Below, one piece after another: positions 25,207 through 33,234 of a stretch of DNA of 64,000 bases. Within the stretch, counting starts at the first letter, position 1. Each line of letters opens with the position of its first letter. The notes beneath the pieces are model-generated. The model was given only the letters and a program-made list of their open reading frames with translations, had not been told where the DNA came from and searched no databases. The stretch is taken from positions 248,001-312,000 of the forward strand of contig NZ_JACRUI010000002.1 in NCBI RefSeq assembly GCF_014305095.1. The letters are read 5' to 3'. The translations under genes and the position numbers were made by a program. The DNA is from Flavobacterium kayseriense (GTDB taxonomy: Bacteria > Bacteroidota > Bacteroidia > Flavobacteriales > Flavobacteriaceae).

Positions 25207-25818
25207 ATGATCAAAGAAATGAAAAACTACGAAAAAAAAGAGCAATATAACGCAGAGACAACCGCTTTATTAGCCGAAAATTATAAAACCATTATTCACG
25301 GTTTAGGAGAAGATGTAACTAGAGAAGGTTTAGAGAAAACGCCTGAAAGAGTTGCAAAAGCTATGCAGTTTCTAACACATGGATACGCATTAGACCCACT
25401 AGAAATATTAAAAGGAGCCCTTTTTACTGAAGATCATAGCCAAATGATTGTCGTAAAAAACATCGAACTCTATTCTATGTGTGAACACCACATGCTTCCA
25501 TTTTTTGGAAAAGCACACGTTGCCTACATACCAAACGGGAAAATCGTTGGACTAAGTAAAATCCCAAGAATTGTTGATGCTTTCGCTAGAAGAATGCAAG
25601 TACAAGAGCGATTAACAGACCAGATTAAAGATTGTATCCAAGAAGCGCTTGAACCACTTGGTGTCGCTGTTGTAATTGAAGCGCAACACATGTGCATGCA
25701 AATGCGTGGTATTGAAAAACAAAATTCTTTCACAACTACATCGTCTTTCACAGGTGCGTTTGAAAAAAATAAGACAAGAAAAGAATTCATAAGCTTAATT
25801 TCGAACAAATTGAGCTAA
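25207..25818 (+). CDS. folE: GTP cyclohydrolase I FolE
   Basis: FolE converts GTP to 7,8-dihydroneopterin triphosphate, the first step of folate and of several pterin or deazapurine routes. The 203-residue enzyme keeps the zinc ligands C92 and H95 ([11 protein letters not shown]) and C163 (QHMCMQMRG), each at a constant offset of 18 from the E. coli residues C110, H113 and C181. [15 protein letters not shown] and the C-terminal EF text are canonical. Placement in this operon, near a photolyase, suggests it may supply the folate antenna of that enzyme in addition to, or instead of, housekeeping folate. Confidence 0.96.
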   Translation: MIKEMKNYEKKEQYNAETTALLAENYKTIIHGLGEDVTREGLEKTPERVAKAMQFLTHGYALDPLEILKGALFTEDHSQMIVVKNIELYSMCEHHMLPFFGKAHVAYIPNGKIVGLSKIPRIVDAFARRMQVQERLTDQIKDCIQEALEPLGVAVVIEAQHMCMQMRGIEKQNSFTTTSSFTGAFEKNKTRKEFISLISNKLS

Positions 25819-25836
25819 AACTTAAAACATAGAACG

Positions 25837-27255
25837 ATGAAAATTCTCTTAACAGGCGCAACAGGCTATATCGGAAAAAGACTATTACCCATTTTAATAG
25901 ATCAAGGTCACGATATTGTATGTTGCGTAAGAGATTTGAATCGCTTTTTTGTTCCACTTCCATTCAAGGATCTGGTTTCAGTTGTAGAAGTAGACTTTTT
26001 AAAAAAAGAGACACTACAAGCCATACCATCAGACATAGATGCTGCCTATTATCTTATTCACTCCATGTCAAGTTCTGCCGATAATTATGACAAACTAGAA
26101 AAAGAATCTGCACTAAACTTTGTCTCCCAAATCAATAAGACTAAAGCGCAGCAAGTAATATACCTTAGCGGAATTATTAATGACGACACGCTGTCTAAGC
26201 ATCTATCATCCCGAAAAAAAGTAGAAGAAACATTAAATACGGGTACCTATGCTATGACAACCTTAAGAGCAGGAATTATTGTAGGCTCTGGTAGCGCCTC
26301 ATTCGAAATCATTAGGGATTTAGTAAATAAACTACCCGTAATGATTACTCCCAAATGGCTTAATACACGTTGCCAACCAATTGCAATTACAGATGTGCTT
26401 GAGTTTTTATCAAAATCCTTACTTAATCGTGCTACATACAATCAAAGTTTCGACATTGGAGGACCGGATATATTAACTTATAAAGAAATGCTTTTAGGTT
26501 TTGCTAAAGCTAAAAATCTAAAACGTTGGATATTTACTGTTCCGGTAATGACACCAAAACTTTCCTCCTACTGGCTCTATTTTGTTACTTCAACGTCCTA
26601 TAAATTAGCAAGTGCTTTAGTAAGTAGTATGAAAGTAGAGGTTGTTTGTCGAGACACTAGAATTAACGAACTTTTAGGTGTAACTCCTATGTCCTATGAT
26701 CTAGCACTATCAAGGGCATTAAGTAAAATTGAAAGCGATACCGTTGCCTCTAGCTGGAAAGACTCGCTAGTTAGTGGCCGATTTAAGACTAACATCTCTT
26801 CCTATTTAAAAGTACCTAAGAAAGATTGTTACATTGACCGTCGCAAAAAAGAAATCATTGATAGAGACTACACCATCAAACAAATATGGTCTATAGGTGG
26901 AGAAACCGGATGGTATTATGGCGATTGGTTATGGGATTTAAGAGGTTTTCTAGATAAACTTTTTGGTGGTGTTGGCTCTCGAAGAGGGCGAACCAATAAA
27001 CATGAAATACATGCTGGAGATTCTTTGGACTTTTGGCGCGTACTTTACGCTGATAAGGAAGTAGGTAAGATAGTGCTGTTTGCTGAAATGAAACTACCTG
27101 GAAAAGCATGGTTGGAGTTTAAAATAATAGGAAATACACTGTATCAATCTGCTACATTCCAACCTAGAGGAATTTGGGGAAAATTATATTGGTATTCCGT
27201 CTTGCCGTTTCATGGATTTATATTCAAAGGAATGCTGAATAAGTTGATTAAATAG
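25837..27255 (+). CDS. NAD(P)-binding epimerase-like protein with DUF2867 domain
   Basis: This 472-residue two-part protein has residues 1 to about 300 as an atypical SDR/NmrA-like Rossmann domain (TGATGYIGKRLLP; YLIHSMSSS; TTLRAGIIVGSGSASFEI), and residues about 310-472 as a DUF2867-type domain with text WSIGGETGWYYGDWLW and LPGKAWLEFKI. The combination is widespread beside photolyase and stress genes but has no assigned reaction. It is the last gene of the rightward operon and is followed at once by repeat copy C. Confidence 0.88.
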   Translation: MKILLTGATGYIGKRLLPILIDQGHDIVCCVRDLNRFFVPLPFKDLVSVVEVDFLKKETLQAIPSDIDAAYYLIHSMSSSADNYDKLEKESALNFVSQINKTKAQQVIYLSGIINDDTLSKHLSSRKKVEETLNTGTYAMTTLRAGIIVGSGSASFEIIRDLVNKLPVMITPKWLNTRCQPIAITDVLEFLSKSLLNRATYNQSFDIGGPDILTYKEMLLGFAKAKNLKRWIFTVPVMTPKLSSYWLYFVTSTSYKLASALVSSMKVEVVCRDTRINELLGVTPMSYDLALSRALSKIESDTVASSWKDSLVSGRFKTNISSYLKVPKKDCYIDRRKKEIIDRDYTIKQIWSIGGETGWYYGDWLWDLRGFLDKLFGGVGSRRGRTNKHEIHAGDSLDFWRVLYADKEVGKIVLFAEMKLPGKAWLEFKIIGNTLYQSATFQPRGIWGKLYWYSVLPFHGFIFKGMLNKLIK

Positions 27256-27260
27256 TTTTA

Positions 27261-27340
27261 AGGAGCACTTTCCAGCTATCCACTATATCTTTCCTTTTTT
27301 AAAGAAAAAAAGCAAAGGATGCCGTTACTATATGGGCTAG
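27261..27340 (-). repeat. Dispersed palindromic repeat, copy C
   Basis: Read on the minus strand it begins CTAGCCCATATAGTAACGGC, continues ATCCTTTG, an AT-rich palindromic centre, AAAGATATAGTGGATAGCTGG and ends TGCTCCT. Like copy B it lies between convergent genes (the DUF2867 gene and photolyase). The remaining 27341-27515 shows no gene or clear signal. Confidence 0.8.
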
Positions 27341-27515
27341 AAAAATGAAATTATCATAAAAATATACTCTAAATTCACAAACTAATTCTCATGAATTAAA
27401 ATGAGATAAATAAGCCACTTAGTACCTTACGCTTTTCTTAGAATTTTTATCAAAGTCAACTTTAGTTCCTTTCTGTGAGTATAAGTAACGTACAACTGCT
27501 CCCTCACTCTAGGTA

Positions 27516-28811
27516 TTACTTCAGTATACCAGCTTTGTAAGTTGCGATTGCCCTATCACGTGCAAAAGCATGTTCTACCATAGGAGCACAGTACCCTAAG
27601 TCAAACTCAGGAATCCATTTACGAATGTATCTTCCTTTTTCGTCAAACTTTTTAAGTTGAATTTCAGGATTAAATACTCTAAAATAAGGAGCAGCATCAC
27701 AACCTGTACCAGCTGCCCACTGCCAGTTACCAACATTAGCAGACAAATCGTAATCTAATAATTTTTGAGCAAAATAAGCTTCGCCCCATTGCCACTGAAT
27801 CATGAGATGCTTAATTAAAAAACTAGCCACTACCATGCGTACGCGGTTGTGCATATATCCAGTCTCATTGAGCTGACGCATTCCAGCATCAACCATTGGA
27901 TAGCCTGTTTTTCCTTCACACCATCTTTTAAAATCGGCCTCATTATTGCGCCACTCTATTCCGTCATAAGCTGATTTAAAATTGTGAGTGACCACTTTTG
28001 GAAAACTAAAAAGTATCTGCATAAAAAATTCACGCCAAATCAATTCACTTAAAAAAACACCGTTTGATTGCGCAGCATAATTGACCATTTTACGAATACT
28101 TACCGTACCAAAGCGTAAGTGAGGTGATAAATAAGATGTGGAATCTACAGCAGGAAAATCACGTGTTTCTTCGTAATTAGAAACTCCTTTAAAAGTATAA
28201 GGTTTCACTTTTATTTTACTTTCAACAAAACCAATATCTTCAAGAGTTAGTAAAGAAGAAGAACTTTTAAAGAAATTACTATAAAACGCTGTACCATTGT
28301 ATTCTTGTACTGGTGCAGTACTTTTATAATTCTCTAACCACTTGTTTTTATAAGGAGTATAAACGGTATAAGGTAAACCATCAGCTTTGGTAATCTCTTT
28401 TTCTTCAAAGATAACTTGATCTTTAAAAGAATAAGAAATTATATTATTATGATCTAAGAATTCACAAATCGCTTCGTCTCTTTTGATCGCGTATGGCTCG
28501 TAATCTTTATTAAAAAAGACTTCTTTAATGTCGTACTCATCTACTAGAGACTGCCATACTTCTTTAGTACTTCCGTTTTTCACCAACAATGAGCTGCCAA
28601 TTGATTGTAATTCTTTATGGATCGTTGTTAAGTTTTCATGTATAAAAGTAACCCGAGCATCATCTTTAGGCAGTTTATCTAAAATATCTGTATCGAAAAT
28701 AAACAATGGAATAATAGGAAAATCACTCTTTAAAGCATGAAATAAACCAATATTATCCTCTAGTCTTAAATCGCGTCTAAACCAAAAAAAGGAAACCGCT
28801 ACTCTACTCAT
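27516..28811 (-). CDS. phrB: Deoxyribodipyrimidine photolyase (class I CPD type)
   Basis: This 431-residue light-driven DNA repair flavoprotein has the N-terminal antenna domain starting VSFFWFRRDLRLEDN and a C-terminal FAD domain with GYPMVDAGMRQLNETGYMHN, WRE near LSELIWREFF, and NVGNWQWAAGTGCDAAPYFR. The last contains the tryptophan of the electron-transfer chain and the asparagine near flavin N5 typical of class I CPD photolyases. The length is that of a photolyase without a cryptochrome tail. It shares a TAATG overlap with the SRPBCC gene, so the pair is translationally coupled and probably light- or stress-controlled. Confidence 0.94.
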   Translation of the reverse strand: MSRVAVSFFWFRRDLRLEDNIGLFHALKSDFPIIPLFIFDTDILDKLPKDDARVTFIHENLTTIHKELQSIGSSLLVKNGSTKEVWQSLVDEYDIKEVFFNKDYEPYAIKRDEAICEFLDHNNIISYSFKDQVIFEEKEITKADGLPYTVYTPYKNKWLENYKSTAPVQEYNGTAFYSNFFKSSSSLLTLEDIGFVESKIKVKPYTFKGVSNYEETRDFPAVDSTSYLSPHLRFGTVSIRKMVNYAAQSNGVFLSELIWREFFMQILFSFPKVVTHNFKSAYDGIEWRNNEADFKRWCEGKTGYPMVDAGMRQLNETGYMHNRVRMVVASFLIKHLMIQWQWGEAYFAQKLLDYDLSANVGNWQWAAGTGCDAAPYFRVFNPEIQLKKFDEKGRYIRKWIPEFDLGYCAPMVEHAFARDRAIATYKAGILK

Positions 28812-29275
28812 TATTTTATATTAAACATTTTGTCAACTGCTTTTTCTCTAAAATCAAAAATCTCTTTTAATTTATTCTCAACTACTAATGTGTTCATAAT
28901 ACGTCCTAAAAAACCAAGCGGTAAACCGTAGTGAACTACATCAGTCATCTTGACACCACCATCTGGAGTTGCCTCAAAAAAGTGTTTGTGGTGCCATAAA
29001 GAATATGGCCCGAAGCGCTGCTCATCTATGAAATAACTATTTTCCTTTACCGCAGTGATTACCGTCATCCACGACAAGGTAATACCTAATAATGGTCGCA
29101 CTTTGTATTGTATAACTTGGCCTGGATAAACTGTTTTGCCATCATAATCGGTTATTTCAAAACCCATATCTGATGGCGTAATTTTTTGTAAATTTCGTGG
29201 GCTAGAGAAAAATGACCAACATTCCTCCAAACTAGCAGTAACGTGTTGAACAGATTCTTTTTTATATATTTTCAT
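28811..29275 (-). CDS. SRPBCC-family (polyketide cyclase/START-like) protein
   Basis: This 154-residue START-like lipid-binding fold shows the text LEECWSFFSSPRNLQKITPS near the N-terminus and RFGPYSLWHHKHFFEATPDGG in the middle, which match small SRPBCC proteins that often neighbour photolyase genes and are sometimes named cell division inhibitor without evidence. The ATG at 29273-29275 (MKIYKKESVQ) is preferred; the longer frame to 29350 runs into repeat E. The stop overlaps the photolyase ATG. The ligand is unknown, possibly a hydrophobic isoprenoid. Confidence 0.85.
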   Translation of the reverse strand: MKIYKKESVQHVTASLEECWSFFSSPRNLQKITPSDMGFEITDYDGKTVYPGQVIQYKVRPLLGITLSWMTVITAVKENSYFIDEQRFGPYSLWHHKHFFEATPDGGVKMTDVVHYGLPLGFLGRIMNTLVVENKLKEIFDFREKAVDKMFNIK

Positions 29276-29315
29276 CAGAGATGTTATTTGATATTTGAAT
29301 TGCATACGCTGCGTC

Positions 29316-29440
29316 GCGTGAGGGATTGCAACGGAGCTCTTTATAAACACGACTTTTTAGTCGTGTTTATAAAAGCGGGAGTATAAAGCCCGACCTATTT
29401 ATAAATCGATTTTCGGATTTATAAATAGATCACGCCCTAC
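29316..29440 (-). repeat. Repeat element with two perfect hairpins (copy E, related family)
   Basis: This non-coding element lies between crtZ and the SRPBCC gene. Hairpin 1 has a perfect 14-bp stem (29341-29354 with 29359-29372) and a TTTT loop. Hairpin 2 has a perfect 13-bp stem (29395-29407 with 29416-29428). Between and around them lie AAAGCGGGAGTATAAAGCCC, GGGATTGCAACGGAGCTC and CACGCCC. The head and the AGCCCGACC tail recall the CTAGCCC/GATAGCAGCGG text of copies A-D, so this may be a sister family. It could attenuate read-through from the carotenoid genes into the photolyase pair. Confidence 0.65.
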
Positions 29441-29445
29441 TATTA

Positions 29446-29886
29446 TTACATTTTATAATATTTGAAAGGAACGAATAGCATTCCGAATACCCTACTGTCT
29501 TCCTTGCCCATATTTTTATGGTGTACTTTGTGTCCTTTACGTAAACCAATCAAGTACTTATTATTCGTATTCTTGAACCATTTAAAACGTTGATGAATCA
29601 GGACATCGTGAATCATAAAATAACTAAGACCATAGGCAAAAATACCTAACCCAATAAAAAACAGATAATTGAAACCTGCCTCAGCACCAAAATAAAACAA
29701 AGCTATTGACGGTATGGCAAAAATCACGAAAAATATGTCATTGCGCTCAAAGGGGTGCTCGTATTTTGGCTGATGGTGATCTTCATGAAAATACCACATA
29801 AAGCCGTGCATCACGTACTTATGTGTTAGCCAAGTAACGCACTCCATAATAAGGAAAACCGCTAAAAAAATCAAAAAGGATATCAT
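29446..29886 (-). CDS. crtZ: Beta-carotene hydroxylase CrtZ-like (fatty acid hydroxylase superfamily)
   Basis: This 146-residue di-iron membrane enzyme would hydroxylate the beta-ionone ring to give zeaxanthin. All four histidine clusters are present in order: HKYVMH, HEDHH, HDVLIH and HKVHH. About four hydrophobic helices surround them. Length and motif spacing match bacterial CrtZ. It is the third gene of crtI-crtB-crtZ (27 bp after crtB). A lycopene cyclase (crtY) is not in the window, so the substrate must be made by a gene elsewhere. Confidence 0.93.
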   Translation of the reverse strand: MISFLIFLAVFLIMECVTWLTHKYVMHGFMWYFHEDHHQPKYEHPFERNDIFFVIFAIPSIALFYFGAEAGFNYLFFIGLGIFAYGLSYFMIHDVLIHQRFKWFKNTNNKYLIGLRKGHKVHHKNMGKEDSRVFGMLFVPFKYYKM

Positions 29887-29913
29887 TGTATTTAATTTTT
29901 AATTGTATTGTAT

Positions 29914-30756
29914 TTACTGAACTAAACGTAATTTATAGGTAACAAAAGACTGTGCTAAGAGCCCCGCTTTTGTATAATTAGAGACGCGTATACGAGAATT
30001 ACCTATCTCGTGATATGGCGTGTTTTTTAGTTTGGTTAATAACTTTTTGTAATAAACATAAGCCGTATAAACCCCAAATTTAGCTTCCATTGGCAACTTA
30101 ACTATTCCTTGGTAAGCGACTCTAAAGTCTTCTTCGATTTCTGTGATAATAGCCGTTTTAGCATTTTCATCAAAAGATTTAAGGTCAACACCTGGGAAGT
30201 AGTTTCGATTTAAAAGTAGATTGTCGTCCTTTAAATCGCGCAAGAAGTTCACTTTTTGGAAAGCAGATCCAAGACGCATTGCCTCCCCTTTTAATGCTTC
30301 GTATCGATCATCGTGACCAGAAACAAAAACTCTTAAACACATTAATCCTACTACATCAGCAGAACCATATATGTATTCTTCATATTCTTCTTGACTGTTA
30401 TAATCAGATTTTACTAAATCTAATTTCATACTTTTCAAGAATGACTGTATCATATCATCCGTTATATTATATTCTTTCACAGTTTGTTGAAAAGAATTTA
30501 ATATTGGATTTAAACTTATGCCTAAGTTATAAGCTTTATAATATTCTTTTTCGAAATCATCAATCAGGACTTCCTTGTCAAAACCATGAAACGAATCTAC
30601 AATTTCGTCAGCAAAACGTACGAAACCATAGATGCTGTAAATAGCATCCCTTATACTTGGCGACAGCATGTAAACTGCCAATGAAAATGAAGTAGAATAG
30701 TTTTTAGTTACTAATTTACTACACTTAAAAGAAACATCGTCAAATAATTGCTTCAT
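29914..30756 (-). CDS. crtB: Phytoene synthase CrtB
   Basis: CrtB condenses two geranylgeranyl diphosphates to phytoene, the first committed carotenoid step. The 280-residue helical enzyme has two acidic Mg-diphosphate motifs, DEIVD in RFADEIVDSFHG and the second in NFLRDLKDDNLL, and the conserved YxxGSADVVGLMCLRVF block. Its start codon is one base away from the crtI stop, so synthesis is coupled to the desaturase, the usual bacterial arrangement. Confidence 0.95.
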   Translation of the reverse strand: MKQLFDDVSFKCSKLVTKNYSTSFSLAVYMLSPSIRDAIYSIYGFVRFADEIVDSFHGFDKEVLIDDFEKEYYKAYNLGISLNPILNSFQQTVKEYNITDDMIQSFLKSMKLDLVKSDYNSQEEYEEYIYGSADVVGLMCLRVFVSGHDDRYEALKGEAMRLGSAFQKVNFLRDLKDDNLLLNRNYFPGVDLKSFDENAKTAIITEIEEDFRVAYQGIVKLPMEAKFGVYTAYVYYKKLLTKLKNTPYHEIGNSRIRVSNYTKAGLLAQSFVTYKLRLVQ

Positions 30757-30757
30757 A

Positions 30758-32227
30758 TTATTTTTGTAAAAATTGTTTATTAATCAAATCCGACACTAAT
30801 TTACCCGAAATTAATGCAGGAGGTACTCCAGGGCCAGGAACCGTTAATTGCCCGGTAAAATATAAGTTACGAACTTTTTTACTTTTTAGTTTAGGGCGAA
30901 GAAAAGCAGTTTGCAACAAGGTGTTTGCCATTCCATATGCATTCCCTTTGTAGGAGTTGTATTCCGAAACAAAATCGTTCTTGCAAAATGACTTTTTAAA
31001 TATAATATTTTTTTTGACATTTTGTTTAGTAACCGACTCAAATCGATTCATTATTTTTTCAAAGTACTCTTCTCTTAAGTCCTCACTGTCATTAATTCCA
31101 GGTGCTAACGGAACTAAAAAGAAAGCAGATTCCATTCCTTCTGGAGCAGCACTCTTATCCGTAACAGAAGGGAAATTAGCGTAGAACAACGGCTCATCTG
31201 GCCACTTTGGTTCATCATAAATATCTCTTGCATGTTGATAAAAATCAGTGTCAAAAAACAACGCATGATGCGACATATTTTCTATTTTTTTATCAAAACC
31301 AACATAAAAAAGTAAGGAAGAAGGTGCAAAAACACGACTGTCCCAGTACTTTTCAGAATACGCACGGTGCTCTTGATCCAATAATGTTTCGGTATGATGG
31401 TAGTCTGCACCGCTTAATACTAAATCAGAATCGATTCTTTCACCATTTACTACAATGGCTTTCGCTGTTTTATTTTCGACAATTATTTTCTCGATATTTG
31501 AGTTGGTGTGAAAAACAACTCCAAGCTCTTCGGCTAGGCTTTTCATGGCACGCACTACGTCAAACATCCCCGTTTTTGGATGCCAAGTTCCAAGTCCAAA
31601 GTCGGCATAATTCATAAAACTATAAAAAGAGGGCGTATCAGAAGGTTTTGCTCCCAAAAAGAGAACTGGAAATTCTAATATTTGAATCAATTGCTCATTC
31701 TTGAATTTTTTGCGAACATCGCGACTTATATTACTAAAAAACTCACCCACTTTTTTCGCTGTTTCTACCGTAACTAATTCTAGTGGAGAAACGCCTGGAC
31801 GGTATACTAAATCTTTAATGGCAATGTTGTAATTACTTTGAGCTTCCATCATGAAATCATGTAAGACAGCACCGCTCCCTTTTTCTATTTTTTCAAATGT
31901 TGCTTCTATTTCACGTAAATTATCAGCGATCGCTATAAACTCATCCACACCAAAATAAACTCTGTAGGCCGGAGATAGCTTTATCAACTCATAATAATCA
32001 GTTGTTTTCTTACCAAAATCAGCAAAAAAACGATCAAAAACATCAGGCATCCAGTACCAACTTGGCCCCATATCAAAAGTAAAACCATCAATTTTTAATT
32101 GTCGTGCTCTACCTCCTACTGATTCGTTTTTTTCATAAACATGCACGTCATGACCACTTTTAGCTAAATACGACGATGCTGCTAAAGCAGAGAATCCCGA
32201 ACCTATTATTGTAATTCTTTTCTTCAT
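30758..32227 (-). CDS. crtI: Phytoene desaturase CrtI
   Basis: CrtI is an FAD-dependent membrane-associated desaturase that converts phytoene to lycopene. The 489-residue protein has the N-terminal dinucleotide motif GSGFSALAASSYLA, the segment ESVGGRARQLKIDGFTFDMG with GPSWYWMPDVFD, and the C-terminal FAD motif near LYFTGQLTVPGPGVPPALISG. It begins 17 bp after the MerR/B12 regulator stop, with no promoter or terminator between, so it is probably transcribed from the regulator's promoter. Confidence 0.95.
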   Translation of the reverse strand: MKKRITIIGSGFSALAASSYLAKSGHDVHVYEKNESVGGRARQLKIDGFTFDMGPSWYWMPDVFDRFFADFGKKTTDYYELIKLSPAYRVYFGVDEFIAIADNLREIEATFEKIEKGSGAVLHDFMMEAQSNYNIAIKDLVYRPGVSPLELVTVETAKKVGEFFSNISRDVRKKFKNEQLIQILEFPVLFLGAKPSDTPSFYSFMNYADFGLGTWHPKTGMFDVVRAMKSLAEELGVVFHTNSNIEKIIVENKTAKAIVVNGERIDSDLVLSGADYHHTETLLDQEHRAYSEKYWDSRVFAPSSLLFYVGFDKKIENMSHHALFFDTDFYQHARDIYDEPKWPDEPLFYANFPSVTDKSAAPEGMESAFFLVPLAPGINDSEDLREEYFEKIMNRFESVTKQNVKKNIIFKKSFCKNDFVSEYNSYKGNAYGMANTLLQTAFLRPKLKSKKVRNLYFTGQLTVPGPGVPPALISGKLVSDLINKQFLQK

Positions 32228-32244
32228 TTGTCTAGCAAATATAA

Positions 32245-33159
32245 TTAATCGTTAAACAAGTTTTCAATATTATCTGTTAATTCTTTAATAGAATTATAGA
32301 TCGTTATCTGTTCTGACAGGCCTTTGCGATCTAAAAACTCAACTAATCTTCCAGTGAGCCACAATTCAGTTTTATCATCAAGCAAAACATCAGTCATTTC
32401 CTGAACGTATTCATCTATAACAGTTCGGTCTGGCTGGACGGTAAAGAAGGAAACAAAAATAATAGATTCAAAATGTTTTTTAAGTTCCTTTAAACTTTCA
32501 ATTGGCATACTTTCGCCCAAGTATATACTTTTGTATCCACTAAGCAGTATCTCATAATGTAAATACATTAGTCCTAACTCGTGGATTTCATTCATAGGAA
32601 GTGACAAAACAAAAACCTTCCCTTTTTTTGTAGCTTCTACCTGTTGCAATTTCTCTGAGTTTACCAATAACTTCTGTTTGATAAGATAACTTACAAAATG
32701 TTCATGAGCAGGAGATATTGTATCTGTTTGCCATAACAATCCTAACTCATTTAACAATGGAATAAAGACTTGATGAAAAATTTCTTTGAAAGATTTCTCT
32801 TCAATTAGCCAGTTATATGTGTTCAAGAAAAGTTCCTGATCAAAGTTCATCATTGCCATCTTAAACGCACTAATAGCATGACTTTTAGCATTTTTAGACG
32901 AAACAATCTCGCGTACTAATGATGGGATTTTGTCCTCAGGATAAGAAGCAATTTTGGATATTTTATAGCCGTATTCATGTAGCAAGGTGATGTTTAACAA
33001 TTTCTGTAAGCTTGCTAAGTCATACAATCTAATGTTAGTATCTGTTCGCATAGGTTGTAATACATTGTATCTTTTTTCCCAGATACGAATAGTATGTGCT
33101 TTGATCCCTGAAAGGTTTTCAAGATCCTTGATACTAAAGACATTTTTTACATTGTTCAT
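32245..33159 (-). CDS. MerR-family regulator with cobalamin-binding domain (CarH/LitR-like photoreceptor candidate)
   Basis: The 304-residue protein has an N-terminal MerR winged HTH (about 8-77; FSIKDLENLSGIKAHTIRIW), a helical B12-cap domain with the W-x9-E-H motif (W143, E153, H154), and a C-terminal cobalamin-binding Rossmann domain with E-I-H-E-L-G (lower-ligand His193). These are the motifs by which CarH/LitR bind adenosylcobalamin and release DNA in light. The residue after the motif Trp is Gln144; as I recall, Thermus CarH has a histidine there (His132) that ligates cobalt after illumination, so photochemistry may differ. The ATG at 33157-33159 is chosen because the promoter overlaps the longer frame. 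It lies directly upstream of crtI and is likely autoregulated. Confidence 0.88.
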   Translation of the reverse strand: MNNVKNVFSIKDLENLSGIKAHTIRIWEKRYNVLQPMRTDTNIRLYDLASLQKLLNITLLHEYGYKISKIASYPEDKIPSLVREIVSSKNAKSHAISAFKMAMMNFDQELFLNTYNWLIEEKSFKEIFHQVFIPLLNELGLLWQTDTISPAHEHFVSYLIKQKLLVNSEKLQQVEATKKGKVFVLSLPMNEIHELGLMYLHYEILLSGYKSIYLGESMPIESLKELKKHFESIIFVSFFTVQPDRTVIDEYVQEMTDVLLDDKTELWLTGRLVEFLDRKGLSEQITIYNSIKELTDNIENLFND

Positions 33160-33173
33160 CGTTTTTCCGTATT

Positions 33174-33221
33174 TGATAAACAAATGTAAAACAAAATATA
33201 GTGAAAACAGCTAAAACTGTT
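33174..33221 (-). promoter_or_regulatory. Promoter and operator candidate of the CarH-like/crt operon
   Basis: A TACATTTG -7 element lies at 33181-33188 (minus strand). Two adjacent 11-bp direct repeats, TGATAAACAAA (33174-33184) and TGTAAAACAAA (33185-33195) on the plus strand, share 9 of 11 bases and place ACA exactly 11 bp apart across the -7 element. Just upstream AACAG-N6-CTGTT (33206-33221) forms an inverted repeat. MerR-type B12 photoreceptors are known to use tandem 11-bp direct repeats, so this is a plausible binding site. The predicted start site is near 33174. Confidence 0.5.
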
Positions 33222-33234
33222 AAAAATAATTATT

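Noticed and set aside
33196-33206. A third 11-bp repeat of the CarH-type operator
   Set aside because: The next ACA on the plus strand (33207-33209) is out of phase by five bases; only two repeats are supported.
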